NCBI GenBank assembly: GCA_030426805.1
Contig: JAUHXU010000005.1
Span: forward strand, 62,001-126,000
DNA length: 64,000 bases
DNA from: a bacterium
GTDB lineage: Bacteria > Planctomycetota > JAFGQW01
Reading direction: 5' to 3'
Positions 1-8,440 of this stretch are shown here, in pieces (within the stretch, counting starts at the first letter, position 1; the number at the start of each line of letters is the position of its first letter). The position numbers and the translations under genes were made by a program. A model generated the notes under the pieces. It saw nothing but the letters and a program-made list of their open reading frames with translations, did no database searches and was not told the DNA's origin.

Positions 1-290
1 TCGCAGTGCACGGTCGTCGGCACCGCGGTCTCGTCCTTGCCGGCGGTCATGAACTGCAGGATCGCCATCTGCGCCGTCGCGTCTTGCATCGCGACCCGGT
101 CGGGGCGCACGTTGACGTAGGACTTGCCCGGCTCGAGGTCCTCGTTCTTCGGATCAGAGAGGTGCCCGTAGAGCACCTTCTCGGCGAGCGTCAGCGGGCG
201 GCCGACGCGGGCGCGAACGATGTCGAGGTTCTCGCGCGTCCTCGCATAGGCGCGCTCAACGAGGTTCGGGGTCGTCTCGATCGTGGGCAT
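1..290 (-). CDS. acn: Aconitate hydratase, N-terminal part (cut by window edge)
   Basis: Citrate/isocitrate isomerisation in the TCA cycle, cytoplasmic. The 96 visible residues match the N-terminus of the mitochondrial-type aconitases: GRPLTLAEKVLYGHL, then a GKSYVNVRPDRVAMQDATAQ stretch, then QFM and VPTTVHC. The iron-sulfur cysteines lie beyond the window edge. The ATG start at 288-290 fits the family's usual beginning, and a CAGGAAA ribosome site precedes it. A TATACA -10 box lies on the minus strand at 358-363, about 70 nt upstream, in the short gap after cutC, so it probably has its own promoter. Identity is firm although only a fragment is seen. Confidence 0.93.
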   Translation of the reverse strand, partial: MPTIETTPNLVERAYARTRENLDIVRARVGRPLTLAEKVLYGHLSDPKNEDLEPGKSYVNVRPDRVAMQDATAQMAILQFMTAGKDETAVPTTVHC

Positions 291-357
291 GGCGGGCGTT
301 TCCTGGGCAGAACGTCAGTCGGGAGGCGGGCCGGTCGGGCCCGAAACGGACGCTGAA

Positions 358-363
358 TGTATA
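358..363 (-). promoter_or_regulatory. -10 box upstream of aconitase
   Basis: TATACA on the minus strand in the cutC-acn gap. It matches the TATAC-type -10 boxes seen before other genes in this window. No convincing -35 hexamer is visible at 16-18 bp, so this is a weak call based on the -10 alone. Confidence 0.35.
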
Positions 364-394
364 GCAGGTCCGATAGGGCCGACGAGCGTCTCGA

Positions 395-1153
395 TCAGCG
401 CAACGCGCTGATGAAGGAGCGGACGCGATCGGGGTCGGTCGCGTGCCGTTCATACTCGCCCGGCAGCGCCGCGGCGCCCATCGCGCAGCGCTCGTTGCGG
501 TGCGTCATCGGCGACTCACGGACCGCGTCGGCGGTGAAGTGCAGCTCCCGTGCGCCGGTCAGCTCGACGACCTGGCGGACGTTGTGGCGCTTGAGGCCGC
601 ACCCCGGCATCACGACGATCCGGCCGGCCGCCGCCTCGACGAGCGACGCGATCAGCCGCACGCCCTGGGTCACGCTCGTCTCCTGCCCCGAGGTCAACAC
701 GCGCTCGATGCCGAGGTCGATCAGCGTATCGAGTGCGTCGTGGGGATCCGCCGCGACGTCGAACGCGCGGTGAAACGTCACCTCGAGCGGCCGCGCGTGT
801 TCGACGAGCGCCGCGACACGAGATCGATCGACGCGCCCGTCCTCGGTCAGCGCGCCGAACACGACGCCCCAGACGCCGAGCTCCTTCGCGACGTCGATGT
901 CGCGCCGCATCACGTCGATCTCGTCGGCCGTGTAGAGGAAGTCGCCGGGCCGCGGACGGATCATCATCATGATCGGGATCGTCAGCCGCTCGCGCGCGAG
1001 CCGCACGGCGCCCACGCTCGGCGTGATCCCGCCGACCGCGAGCCCGTTGCACAGCTCGACGCGATCGGCGCCACCGAGCTGCGCGGCCTCGGCATCGGCG
1101 GCGGAGTCGACGCACGCCTCGAACACGAACGGGGATCCTCGCATCTCGCTCAC
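395..1153 (-). CDS. cutC: CutC family protein
   Basis: 252 residues, the normal CutC length. It is a TIM-barrel protein historically linked to copper homeostasis; its true biochemical role is unsettled. Family signatures are visible: FEACVDS near the start, GADRVELCN at about residue 28, IMMMIRPRPGDF, GVVFGALTEDGRVD, VTFHRAFDV and ERVLTSGQ. A GTG at 1151-1153 is preferred as start because GGAGGG lies about 12 nt upstream and the GTGA overlaps the stop of the preceding nuclease gene, indicating translational coupling. An internal ATG at 1144 is the alternative. Cotranscribed with that upstream gene. Confidence 0.92.
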   Translation of the reverse strand: MSEMRGSPFVFEACVDSAADAEAAQLGGADRVELCNGLAVGGITPSVGAVRLARERLTIPIMMMIRPRPGDFLYTADEIDVMRRDIDVAKELGVWGVVFGALTEDGRVDRSRVAALVEHARPLEVTFHRAFDVAADPHDALDTLIDLGIERVLTSGQETSVTQGVRLIASLVEAAAGRIVVMPGCGLKRHNVRQVVELTGARELHFTADAVRESPMTHRNERCAMGAAALPGEYERHATDPDRVRSFISALR

Positions 1154-2019
1154 TTCGACGGCGCCCCCTCCGGCGGTATTCCCGCGGAGATGCGAGGCGG
1201 CGCGATCCGCAGGTCGGCCACGACCGGATCGTGATCCATGTCGCCCGTCCGGCAGCCGCGCACCGGCCCCGCCCCGCGCGCGACGAGCCCGCGGACGAAC
1301 ACGTAGTCCAGCCGGCGATCGGGCTCCGCGGTGGATCCGGCGTCGAGGCCGACGTCCTCGAAGCGGGCCGCGAGGTAGTTGTAGGTCTCGACGTCGCGGT
1401 GGTCGTCGGCGGTGAACAGTTCGCCCTTCTTGCCGAGGTCCACATCGAGGTTCAGGTCGCCCGCGAGGATCGCCGGCGCACCGGTGCTGTCGTACTCGAG
1501 CATCCGAACCGTGAACCCGACCTGCCGGTTACGACGCGCCGCGTCGTATGCGTCGGCGTGGAGGTTGCCGACGAGGATGCCGTGCGGGCCCGGGCCACCG
1601 GGCGGGAAGATCCGGCCGAACGCGACCCGTCGCCCGTTCGTCGGCCCCCATCGCCGGAGACGGCCGTTCACGAGGATCGCGACCGGTCGGTCACCGCGGG
1701 AGAGCAGGCGCTGCCACGAGCCGCCGAGCCGATCGCGAAGCCGATCGACCTGCGCCCGGCCGCCGGTCTCCTGGAGCAGCACGACGTCGGGCTCGAAGCG
1801 CCGGACGACCGACGCGACGTGCGCGACGTCGTCGTCGCGCAGTGCATGGCCGGACTCGCCCCCCGAGCCCCCGACGTTCCACGTCATCACGCGCACGTCG
1901 CCCGCTTCGCGCGCGGCCGGCACCCAGCCGCCGTCGTCCGCCGCGGGCCGGACGAAACCGACGACGGCGGCGACGACCGTGGCGAGCGCGAGCAGGGCTT
2001 CGAAGCGACGATCCGACAT
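1150..2019 (-). CDS. Endonuclease/exonuclease/phosphatase family protein, membrane-anchored
   Basis: 289 residues. An N-terminal hydrophobic stretch (about residues 5-25) is probably an uncleaved anchor or signal. It is followed by a DNase I-like fold with VRVMTWNVGG, DVVLLQETGG (metal-binding Glu), GNLHAD, ILAGDLNLD (catalytic D-x-N) and a late MDHDPVVADL (H of the active site). These show a metal-dependent phosphodiesterase, substrate unknown. The ATG at 2017-2019 is chosen over a longer frame because it places the hydrophobic segment at the N-terminus. A GTATAC sequence 16-21 nt upstream can act as -10 box. Overlaps cutC by 4 nt. Confidence 0.85.
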   Translation of the reverse strand: MSDRRFEALLALATVVAAVVGFVRPAADDGGWVPAAREAGDVRVMTWNVGGSGGESGHALRDDDVAHVASVVRRFEPDVVLLQETGGRAQVDRLRDRLGGSWQRLLSRGDRPVAILVNGRLRRWGPTNGRRVAFGRIFPPGGPGPHGILVGNLHADAYDAARRNRQVGFTVRMLEYDSTGAPAILAGDLNLDVDLGKKGELFTADDHRDVETYNYLAARFEDVGLDAGSTAEPDRRLDYVFVRGLVARGAGPVRGCRTGDMDHDPVVADLRIAPPRISAGIPPEGAPSK

Positions 2020-2034
2020 CCGACTTCCGTCCGT

Positions 2035-2041
2035 GTATACT
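2035..2041. promoter_or_regulatory. Divergent TATAC -10 element
   Basis: GTATAC is self-complementary, so it gives TATACA on the minus strand (16 nt before the nuclease ATG) and TATACT on the plus strand (about 73 nt before the ridA-like ATG). It is the only AT-rich hexamer in this divergent gap. Neither side has a clear TTGACA, so a shared divergent promoter is inference. Confidence 0.4.
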
Positions 2042-2113
2042 CGCCGCCACGATACGCCGCCGCCTACCGCGGCGCCAGTCGGATTCCCCGATCGCCCGCG
2101 GGAGGACGCGACG

Positions 2114-2530
2114 ATGCTGCACCACTCGATTCGAATCACGGCCGTGCTGCTGGCCGCCACCTGGCTCGGCGCGTGCGCCGGTCGCCCCGAACACCGCGCC
2201 GACCCGAACGCGCTCGGCCCCTACTCGGCGGCGGTCCTGTCGGGCGACGTCGCGTTCCTGTCCGGCAAGATCGGCGAGCGCGGCGGCACGTTCGAGCACG
2301 AGGTCGAGACGACGATCGACGCGGTCGAAGCCGAACTGCGCGCGCTCGGGCTCGGCCTCGGCGACGTCCTGTCGGCCACGGTCTACCTGACCGACATGAA
2401 CGACTACAAGCGCTTCAATGCGATCTACGCGTCGCGCGTGCCCGCGCCCTACCCGGCGCGTGCATGCGTCGCGGTCGCGGCACTCCCGGGCGGCGCCCGC
2501 GTCGAGATCCAGGTCGTCGCGCGTCGCTGA
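2114..2530 (+). CDS. RidA/YjgF-family protein with lipoprotein signal
   Basis: 138 residues. RidA proteins hydrolyse reactive enamine/imine intermediates made by PLP enzymes and are normally cytosolic, about 130 residues. The family core is present: GPYSAAV, VAFLSGKIG, the VYLTDMNDY stretch, YPARACVAVAALP with the substrate-binding Arg, and VEIQVVARR at the end. Unusually, a hydrophobic N-terminus ending in a WLGAC lipobox (Cys about residue 18) replaces the usual start, so the product should be lipid-anchored outside the cytoplasm. The ATG at 2114 has GGAGGA 12 nt upstream. The cargo function at that location is not known. Confidence 0.87.
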   Translation: MLHHSIRITAVLLAATWLGACAGRPEHRADPNALGPYSAAVLSGDVAFLSGKIGERGGTFEHEVETTIDAVEAELRALGLGLGDVLSATVYLTDMNDYKRFNAIYASRVPAPYPARACVAVAALPGGARVEIQVVARR

Positions 2531-2536
2531 CGCGGA

Positions 2537-3892
2537 TCAGTCGAGCGAGACCGAGTCGAGGCGCCGCGGCACGCGCACGCGGTAGTCGAACGCATCGCGG
2601 ATCTCGTGCGCCAGCACGTTCGCCGCGTCGGGCTCCCCGTGCACGAGGAACACGTGCTCCGGCGCGCGCTCGGTCCCGCCGAGCCACTCGAGCAGGTGCT
2701 CCTGGTCGCCGTGGGCCGACAACCCGCTGACCTGCGCGATCTCCGCGCGGATCGTCCGCTCCTTGCCGTGGATCTTGACGCGCTCCGCCCCGTCGAGCAG
2801 CGCGCGGCCGCGCGTCCCCGGCGCCTGGTAGCCGCCCATCAATATCGTGTTGCGCTCGTCGCCACCGTGCACGCGCAAGTGGTGCAGGATGCGCCCGCCG
2901 GTCAGCATCCCGCTCGACGAGATCACGACGAACGGGCCGCGCTTGCGGTTGAGTTCCTTCGACTCGTCGGCCCGGCGGATGAACGTCGCCGACCGACACA
3001 CGTCGGCACACTCGGCTTGCGACAGCCGGTGGTAGCTCGGGTAGCGGAGGTAGAGCTTCGTCACGTCGGTGGCCATCGGGCTGTCGACGTAGACCGGCAC
3101 GCGCAGCGACGGTTCGCGATCGAAGATCTTGTCGAGGTAGTAGACGAACGCCTGCGAACGGCCGACCGCGAACGCCGGGATCAGCAGCACGCCGTCGCGC
3201 TCCACGGTGCGCCGCACGACGTCGGTCAACACCTCGACCGGATCGTGGTCGGGATGGAGCCGGTCTCCGTAGGTCGATTCCATGACGATCCAGTCGGCGT
3301 CGCCGCACGGTTCCGGCTCGGCCATCAACGGCGCGGTCGGCCGGCCGACGTCGCCGGAGAACTGGATCGACCGGCCGCCGGCCTCGAGGCGAACGCTGCA
3401 CGCGCCGAGAATGTGGCCGGCCGGTGTGTAGCGCGCGCGAAACGGCCCGACGTCGAACGGCTCGGCGACGTCGCGGGCACGGAGCATCCGCTGCGCGCGC
3501 TTGGCGTCACGAACCGTGTAGAGCGGCTCCGCCGGTCGGTGCCGCGACGTCCCGCGCGCGTTGTGGTAGCGCGCGTCCTCCTCCTGAATCTCGGCGGAAT
3601 CCTCGATCAGGATCTCCGCGAGGTCGCACGTCGGCGGCGTCCCGAGGACGTCGCCATCGAAGCCGAGTTGGACGAGCCGCGGCAGATAGCCGGTGTGGTC
3701 GATGTGCGCGTGCGTCAACACGACCGCATCGATCTCGGCGGGATCGAGGGGAAAGCGCTCCCAGTTCAACCGCCGGACGGCCTTCGGCCCCTGAAACAGC
3801 CCGCAATCGATCAAGACGCGGTAGCCGTCCTCCTCGACGAGGAACTTCGAGCCGGTCACGGTGCCGGCGGCGCCGAGAAAGGTCAGTCTCAT
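2537..3892 (-). CDS. Metallo-beta-lactamase fold, beta-CASP RNA-processing exonuclease
   Basis: 451 residues, typical for the bacterial/archaeal CPSF-like (Ysh1-type) nucleases. The N-terminal MBL domain begins MRLTFLGAAGTVTGS and holds the metal motif HAHIDHTGYLP at about residue 60, then PAGHILGA and FSGDVGR. The beta-CASP insert follows: MESTYGDR, LIPAFAVGRSQ and VDSPMATDVTK. The C-terminus has VISSSGMLTGGR, the SGLSAHGDQ motif and FLVHGEP. All metal ligands appear intact, so an active RNA exo/endonuclease is expected. Convergent with the ridA-like gene and separated from it by 6 nt; divergent from the phosphofructokinase gene. Confidence 0.92.
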   Translation of the reverse strand: MRLTFLGAAGTVTGSKFLVEEDGYRVLIDCGLFQGPKAVRRLNWERFPLDPAEIDAVVLTHAHIDHTGYLPRLVQLGFDGDVLGTPPTCDLAEILIEDSAEIQEEDARYHNARGTSRHRPAEPLYTVRDAKRAQRMLRARDVAEPFDVGPFRARYTPAGHILGACSVRLEAGGRSIQFSGDVGRPTAPLMAEPEPCGDADWIVMESTYGDRLHPDHDPVEVLTDVVRRTVERDGVLLIPAFAVGRSQAFVYYLDKIFDREPSLRVPVYVDSPMATDVTKLYLRYPSYHRLSQAECADVCRSATFIRRADESKELNRKRGPFVVISSSGMLTGGRILHHLRVHGGDERNTILMGGYQAPGTRGRALLDGAERVKIHGKERTIRAEIAQVSGLSAHGDQEHLLEWLGGTERAPEHVFLVHGEPDAANVLAHEIRDAFDYRVRVPRRLDSVSLD

Positions 3893-4038
3893 CCGGTGTC
3901 GCTCCGTCGGGGCACGCCGCGCGCAACCCCCTGGGCGATGCGGGCGACTCGTGCGATGGTTTCGGCGGCGAGTCTATCGCGAGAGGCGAATCGCCACAAC
4001 CACACCGGAGCCTGCCTCCGCGAATGCCCGAGGCGACG

Positions 4039-5358
4039 ATGACCGAAACGCCCACGCCCGAACAACTCCTCGTCACCTCGCTCGGCGAGCCGCGCTACGA
4101 TTCGCCGCGCTCGGCGAGCTACGGTTTCGAGGAGAGCGACCGCGCGATCCTCGTCGCGAACGAGCGCGAACGACTCGACCGACAGATCGCGGCCTTCGGT
4201 GCGCCGACGGCATTCGAAGCGGCCGGCCCGCGGCGCAAGCTCTTCTTCGACCCCGCGACCGTCACCGCCGGCATCGTCACGTGCGGCGGGCTCTGCCCCG
4301 GCCTCAACGACGTGATCCGCTCGATCGTCCTGGCGCTGCACTACGGCTACGGCGTCGGCCGCGTGCTCGGCTTCCGCTACGGCTACGCGGGCCTGACGCC
4401 CGACGGCGAGCCGCCGCTCGACCTCACGCTCGAACGCGTGCGCGCGATCCATCAGTCCGGTGGCACGATCCTCGGGTCGTCCCGCGGCGCCCAATCGCTC
4501 GACGTGATGATCGACACCCTCGTCGAGCGCGACGTGAACATCCTGTTCACGATCGGTGGCGACGGCACGCTTCGCGGCGCCGACGCACTGACCGACCGCA
4601 TCCGCGCGCGCGGCCTCCCGATCGCCGTCATCGGGATCCCGAAGACGATCGACAACGACCTCGCGTGGACGCGCCGCAGCTTCGGCTTCGCGACCGCGGT
4701 CGGCGCCGCCCGCAACGCGATCGCGAGCGCGCACATCGAAGCACTCGGTGCGTACAACGGCATCGGACTCGTCAAGCTGATGGGACGGCACGCGGGCTTC
4801 ATCACCGCACACGCGACCCTCAGCAGCGGCGACGTGAACTTCTGCCTCGTGCCGGAGATCCCGTTCGCACTGCACGGGGAGGGCGGTTTCCTCGAAGCGC
4901 TCGAAGCGCGGCTCGCCGAGAAGCACCACGCCGTCATCGCGGTCGCCGAAGGCGCCGGGCAATCGCTGATCGCCCCGGAGGGATCGGCCGGCACCGACGC
5001 GTCGGGCAACGTCCGCCTCCGCGACATCGGGACGTTCCTGCAAGCCGAGATCACCGCCCACTTCCGCGCGCAGGGCACGCCGATGTCGCTGAAGTACATG
5101 GACCCGAGCTACCTGATCCGCAGCCTCCCGGCGAACGCGCTCGACTCGGAGTATTGCAAGCGGCTCGGGCAGCACGCGGTGCACGCCGCGATGGCGGGTC
5201 GCACGAGCATCATGATCGGCTTCTGGAACCAGAACTTCACGCACGTGCCGCTGTCGCTGGTCACCGCGTCGCGACGCAACCTCGATCCGCACGGCCGGAC
5301 GTGGACGCGCGTGCTCGAGTCCACCGGGCAGCGCGCGTCGATGACCGCGGCGGAATGA
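4039..5358 (+). CDS. pfkA: 6-phosphofructokinase, plant/protist-like type
   Basis: 439 residues, longer than the ~320 of E. coli PfkA, as in the plant-like clade. Phosphorylates fructose 6-phosphate in glycolysis. Visible: TCGGLCPGLND (nucleotide loop), IGGDGTLRGAD, PKTIDNDLAW with the catalytic Asp, GLVKLMGRHAGFI and CLVPEIPF. The GGDG glycine is the residue usually found in ATP-using enzymes (PPi users have GGDD), while the Lys in PKTIDND is typical of PPi and plant-type enzymes, so ATP use is likely but not certain. ATG 4039 is chosen because GAGG lies 5 nt upstream; another ATG sits at 4024. Confidence 0.9.
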   Translation: MTETPTPEQLLVTSLGEPRYDSPRSASYGFEESDRAILVANERERLDRQIAAFGAPTAFEAAGPRRKLFFDPATVTAGIVTCGGLCPGLNDVIRSIVLALHYGYGVGRVLGFRYGYAGLTPDGEPPLDLTLERVRAIHQSGGTILGSSRGAQSLDVMIDTLVERDVNILFTIGGDGTLRGADALTDRIRARGLPIAVIGIPKTIDNDLAWTRRSFGFATAVGAARNAIASAHIEALGAYNGIGLVKLMGRHAGFITAHATLSSGDVNFCLVPEIPFALHGEGGFLEALEARLAEKHHAVIAVAEGAGQSLIAPEGSAGTDASGNVRLRDIGTFLQAEITAHFRAQGTPMSLKYMDPSYLIRSLPANALDSEYCKRLGQHAVHAAMAGRTSIMIGFWNQNFTHVPLSLVTASRRNLDPHGRTWTRVLESTGQRASMTAAE

Positions 5359-5361
5359 CCG

Positions 5362-6177
5362 CTACGTCGCTTCGCGGCGGTAGAGGATGAACGTCAGGTC
5401 GTCCGGCTTGGACGGCGCCTCCGGTTCCTCGCCGTTCATGCGCGCGCGGGCCGTCGCTGCGAGCGTCGCGGCGACGCCGTCGAGTTCGGGGCCGCGAGCG
5501 ACACCGGCGATCTCGCCCAGGTAGAGGTTGTCGAACAGGCCATCGCTCGCGAGCAGCACCGTGTCGCCGGGTGCGAGGACGATCGGACTGCTCAGCTCGA
5601 CGCGCATCTCGTCCCCGCCGAGCATGTTCGAGATGATGTGCCGCGCTTCGTGCGCGATCGCCTCTTCCTCGTCGAACACGCCGGCCTCGAACGCGTAGCC
5701 GAGCGGCGTGTGATCGATCGTGCGGTGCCGGATGTTGCCCAAGCGGTCGACGACGAGCACCGGCGAGTCGCCGGCGTGGTAGATCCGGGCGACGTCCGCC
5801 TCGATCGACACCACGGCGATCGTGCACGCCGCACCGTCGAGCGCGATCACGGCACGGTTGGCCGCGTCGATCCCGTCGAGCACCGCATCGCGCAACAGAC
5901 GGCCCGACGCGAGCACGGTCTCGACCGTCTCGCGCAACGCCTCGAGCGCCGCCCGCGACGCGAGGTCGCCGTTCGGCATGCCGCCGGCGCCGTCGGCGAT
6001 CGCGAGCACGCCGCGCGCACCCCACGAGCGCCACATCGCGCCGTCTTCGTTGACGTCGCTCGCTTCCTTGATCGGAGCGCGGTCGGAATAGGCGACGAGC
6101 GTGCCGTCCGCGACGGTGGCGGTGACGGTTGCTTCGTCCACGCGGTGAAACAGCACATCGCCGGTGGACTCGGTCAT
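5362..6177 (-). CDS. PP2C-type serine/threonine protein phosphatase
   Basis: 271 residues, a soluble single-domain phosphatase. Metal-binding and fold motifs are visible: SDVNEDGAMW near residue 45, IADGAGGMPNGD at about residue 65, HAGDSPVLVVD, the TPLGYAFE region, LLASDGLFDN and a late KPDDLTFILYRR. It should remove phosphate from Ser/Thr, plausibly acting opposite PknB-like kinases such as the one starting at 62377. ATG 6177 is chosen because GGAG lies about 10 nt upstream; a GTG 15 nt earlier is possible. CATAAT at 6210-6215 (minus strand) could be its -10. Its stop is 3 nt from that of the convergent phosphofructokinase. Confidence 0.9.
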   Translation of the reverse strand: MTESTGDVLFHRVDEATVTATVADGTLVAYSDRAPIKEASDVNEDGAMWRSWGARGVLAIADGAGGMPNGDLASRAALEALRETVETVLASGRLLRDAVLDGIDAANRAVIALDGAACTIAVVSIEADVARIYHAGDSPVLVVDRLGNIRHRTIDHTPLGYAFEAGVFDEEEAIAHEARHIISNMLGGDEMRVELSSPIVLAPGDTVLLASDGLFDNLYLGEIAGVARGPELDGVAATLAATARARMNGEEPEAPSKPDDLTFILYRREAT

Positions 6178-6250
6178 CGGATCTCGCTCCACGATAGGCC
6201 CCGACCCGAATTATGACCCATCGCACGACAACCGGGTAGCGGATCCGGCT

Positions 6251-7603
6251 TCAGCGGACGGTCGGTCGATGCCAGCGGGCGAGGCCGCCTTCGCCGACCG
6301 CGAGCCCCCATCGGCCCACGGGCAGCGACGTCGCGAGCGTCGCGATCACCTCGCCGTCGACCGTGACCTCGAGCGATCCCGCGTCGACGCGCAACGCGAA
6401 CGGGACCCGCCGCTCGGGCAGGATCGACACCGTCGCGCGGCAGAGCGATCGCGGCGCCCGACGCCCCCGTCGCTCGACGCGCACGCCCGGTGGGTCAACC
6501 GAAAAGACGACCGCGTGGCACCCGGTGTCGGTCCGTCCGAGCAGCACCGATGCCTCGCTGTCCGCACCGATCGTCACCGCGCCGGTGATGCGATACGGCG
6601 GCTTCGGCAGTTCGTCCGCGCGCCACGCGATCGCCGGCGCATCGCGATTCGCGATCTGGAGCCACGCGCGACGCGACGTCGTGTCGATCGACGGCGACGC
6701 GACCGACCAGCGCGGCCGCTGCGCCGCCACCCAGGCGCGAATCGACGCGTCGATCGCGCGGCGGTCGGATGCGTCGAACGCCCCGTCGAACCGTGCAGCG
6801 AGCCGCGCGGGGAAATCGCGCCCCGGCGCTAGGCGTCGGGCGTCGTCGAGCACGGCCGAGAACCGACTCCGCCACGGACTGCGCATCAGCGAGCGGAACA
6901 CGAGCCAATGCACGGCATAGCACTGCTCGCCGTCGAGCGTACCGAGGCGCCCGTGCACGACGTCGGTGACCGCGGGCAATCGATCGGTCGCGAGCAGCCG
7001 CTGCGCGACGTCGATTCGCGTGGACGTCTCGGGATCGATCGCCGCCCGCCCGGCGAAACGGCGCGCCCACGCGACGCGCTCGGCGACGTACATCGCCGCC
7101 CCTTCGGAGAACCACGCCGGGTGATCCGCAAAGCTCGGAATCGCAGCGAACGACACGAGGTGCGCCGCCTCGTGCGCGATCTGCCGACGCGTGAGCGGTG
7201 TCAGGGGCATTCGCTCGATCACGCCCGCCGCCGCGTCCGGCTGAATCGCGATGTGCGCATTGCGCAGCCGGAAACTCGAGAACGCGAGGTTGTGGCGAAA
7301 CGCGCCGCCCGTGATCCGCGCTTCGGCCTGCGCGTAGCTCGCCGCCCGACGGTGCAGGTGGATCACGAGCGGCGGCCCCGAGCGCGGCGTGCCGAAGAGC
7401 GCGCTTGCCGGCCCGAACGTCGCCTCGGCCACCGCGAGCGCCTCGCGCGCGAGTCGGCCGCCCGCGTCCGCGTCGACGACGTCGTGCAGCCGCACCGCGA
7501 ACCGATCGCCGACCACGTGCACCGGCCCCGCATCGCCCGGCTGCGCGCCGACCAACGCCGCACTCGCGATCAGCAATACCGTCCACATCGCACGAACGGT
7601 CAT
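6251..7603 (-). CDS. Secreted peptidase-like protein (DUF1570/MA-clan type)
   Basis: 450 residues with an N-terminal signal peptide (hydrophobic residues 6-20, cleavage near GAQ). The middle has a zinc-peptidase layout: QIAHEAAHLVSF at about residue 142, an HExxH variant with both His and the Glu, followed about 20 residues on by HPAWFSEGAAMY carrying the third-ligand Glu. This arrangement is common in secreted planctomycete-type gluzincins. The C-terminal 150 residues look like a beta-sandwich and carry no motif I recognise. Three nt follow the ABC permease stop, so it is the third gene of that operon. Its substrate is unknown. Confidence 0.75.
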   Translation of the reverse strand: MTVRAMWTVLLIASAALVGAQPGDAGPVHVVGDRFAVRLHDVVDADAGGRLAREALAVAEATFGPASALFGTPRSGPPLVIHLHRRAASYAQAEARITGGAFRHNLAFSSFRLRNAHIAIQPDAAAGVIERMPLTPLTRRQIAHEAAHLVSFAAIPSFADHPAWFSEGAAMYVAERVAWARRFAGRAAIDPETSTRIDVAQRLLATDRLPAVTDVVHGRLGTLDGEQCYAVHWLVFRSLMRSPWRSRFSAVLDDARRLAPGRDFPARLAARFDGAFDASDRRAIDASIRAWVAAQRPRWSVASPSIDTTSRRAWLQIANRDAPAIAWRADELPKPPYRITGAVTIGADSEASVLLGRTDTGCHAVVFSVDPPGVRVERRGRRAPRSLCRATVSILPERRVPFALRVDAGSLEVTVDGEVIATLATSLPVGRWGLAVGEGGLARWHRPTVR

Positions 7604-7606
7604 CGC

Positions 7607-8440
7607 TCAGGGGTCCTCACGCAGCCGGAACCGTCGGAACGCGAGCCACAGAAACCCGGCACCGAACGCGAACAGTCGCGTCGCATCGAGGGCGACGCGC
7701 GACCAGTCGATCCGCTCCTGCAACAGCTCGCGCCAGTATGCGACGTAATGCGTGTAGAGATAAGGCTGCAGGTCGCGGAAGAAGTGGATCTCGCTGATCA
7801 CGAACATCACGAGGTAGAGCGCGACGGCGACGCCGACGGCATTGACGGCACTTCGGGTCCACGTCGAGAGCCACAGCGCGAACGCGACGGTCGTCGCGAG
7901 CGGAAGCACCGACGCGATCGCGACGTAGCCGAAACGGACGAGCGCCTCTCGCTGCGGGAGGAACTGCTGCGATTCCGTGAGTTGCAGGACGCCCGGGTAG
8001 AGGCGGAGATCCCCCCAGCCGACGAGCAACAGTCCCGCCGCGAGCGACAGCGCGAGGAGGAACACCGCGAGCCACGCGCTGTGCGCGAACGCGACGACGC
8101 ACTTCGCGCGGAAGATCGCGCCGCGCGACCACGGTCGCGCCAACCCGAGGTGGATCGTTCGACTCGCCGTCTCGCCGGCGATCTGCACCCCGCCCTCGGT
8201 CGCCGCGAAGATCGGGAGCACGAGCAGAAAGCCGTAGTAGAACGCGTAGAGGGCGAACGTCAGGCCGTTGAAGTAGGACTCATTCTCGTAGGTGTAGCGA
8301 AAGTCCGCGGCACCGCCGGTCTCGCGCTGCGCATACGTGTAGAAGCCGACGAGCATCAGCGCGAGGAAGAACGCCGTCGTCGCGAGCGCGATCCACGGGC
8401 GATTCGAGCGACGGAGCTTCAACCACTCGAAGCCGATCAT
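7607..8440 (-). CDS. ABC-2 type transporter permease
   Basis: 277 residues with about six membrane segments: after an amphipathic start (IGFEWLKLRRSN), then ALATTAFFLALMLVGFY, a stretch near FALYAFYYGFLLVLPIFA, one near VAFAHSAWLAVFLLALSLA, and others to the C-terminus. The EGGVQIAGETASRTIHLGLA stretch is typical of ABC-2 permeases next to the cytoplasmic loop. It pairs with the ATPase whose ATGA overlaps this start. Substrate cannot be read from the sequence; the linked secreted metallopeptidase suggests an export or cell-envelope role. Confidence 0.88.
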   Translation of the reverse strand: MIGFEWLKLRRSNRPWIALATTAFFLALMLVGFYTYAQRETGGAADFRYTYENESYFNGLTFALYAFYYGFLLVLPIFAATEGGVQIAGETASRTIHLGLARPWSRGAIFRAKCVVAFAHSAWLAVFLLALSLAAGLLLVGWGDLRLYPGVLQLTESQQFLPQREALVRFGYVAIASVLPLATTVAFALWLSTWTRSAVNAVGVAVALYLVMFVISEIHFFRDLQPYLYTHYVAYWRELLQERIDWSRVALDATRLFAFGAGFLWLAFRRFRLREDP

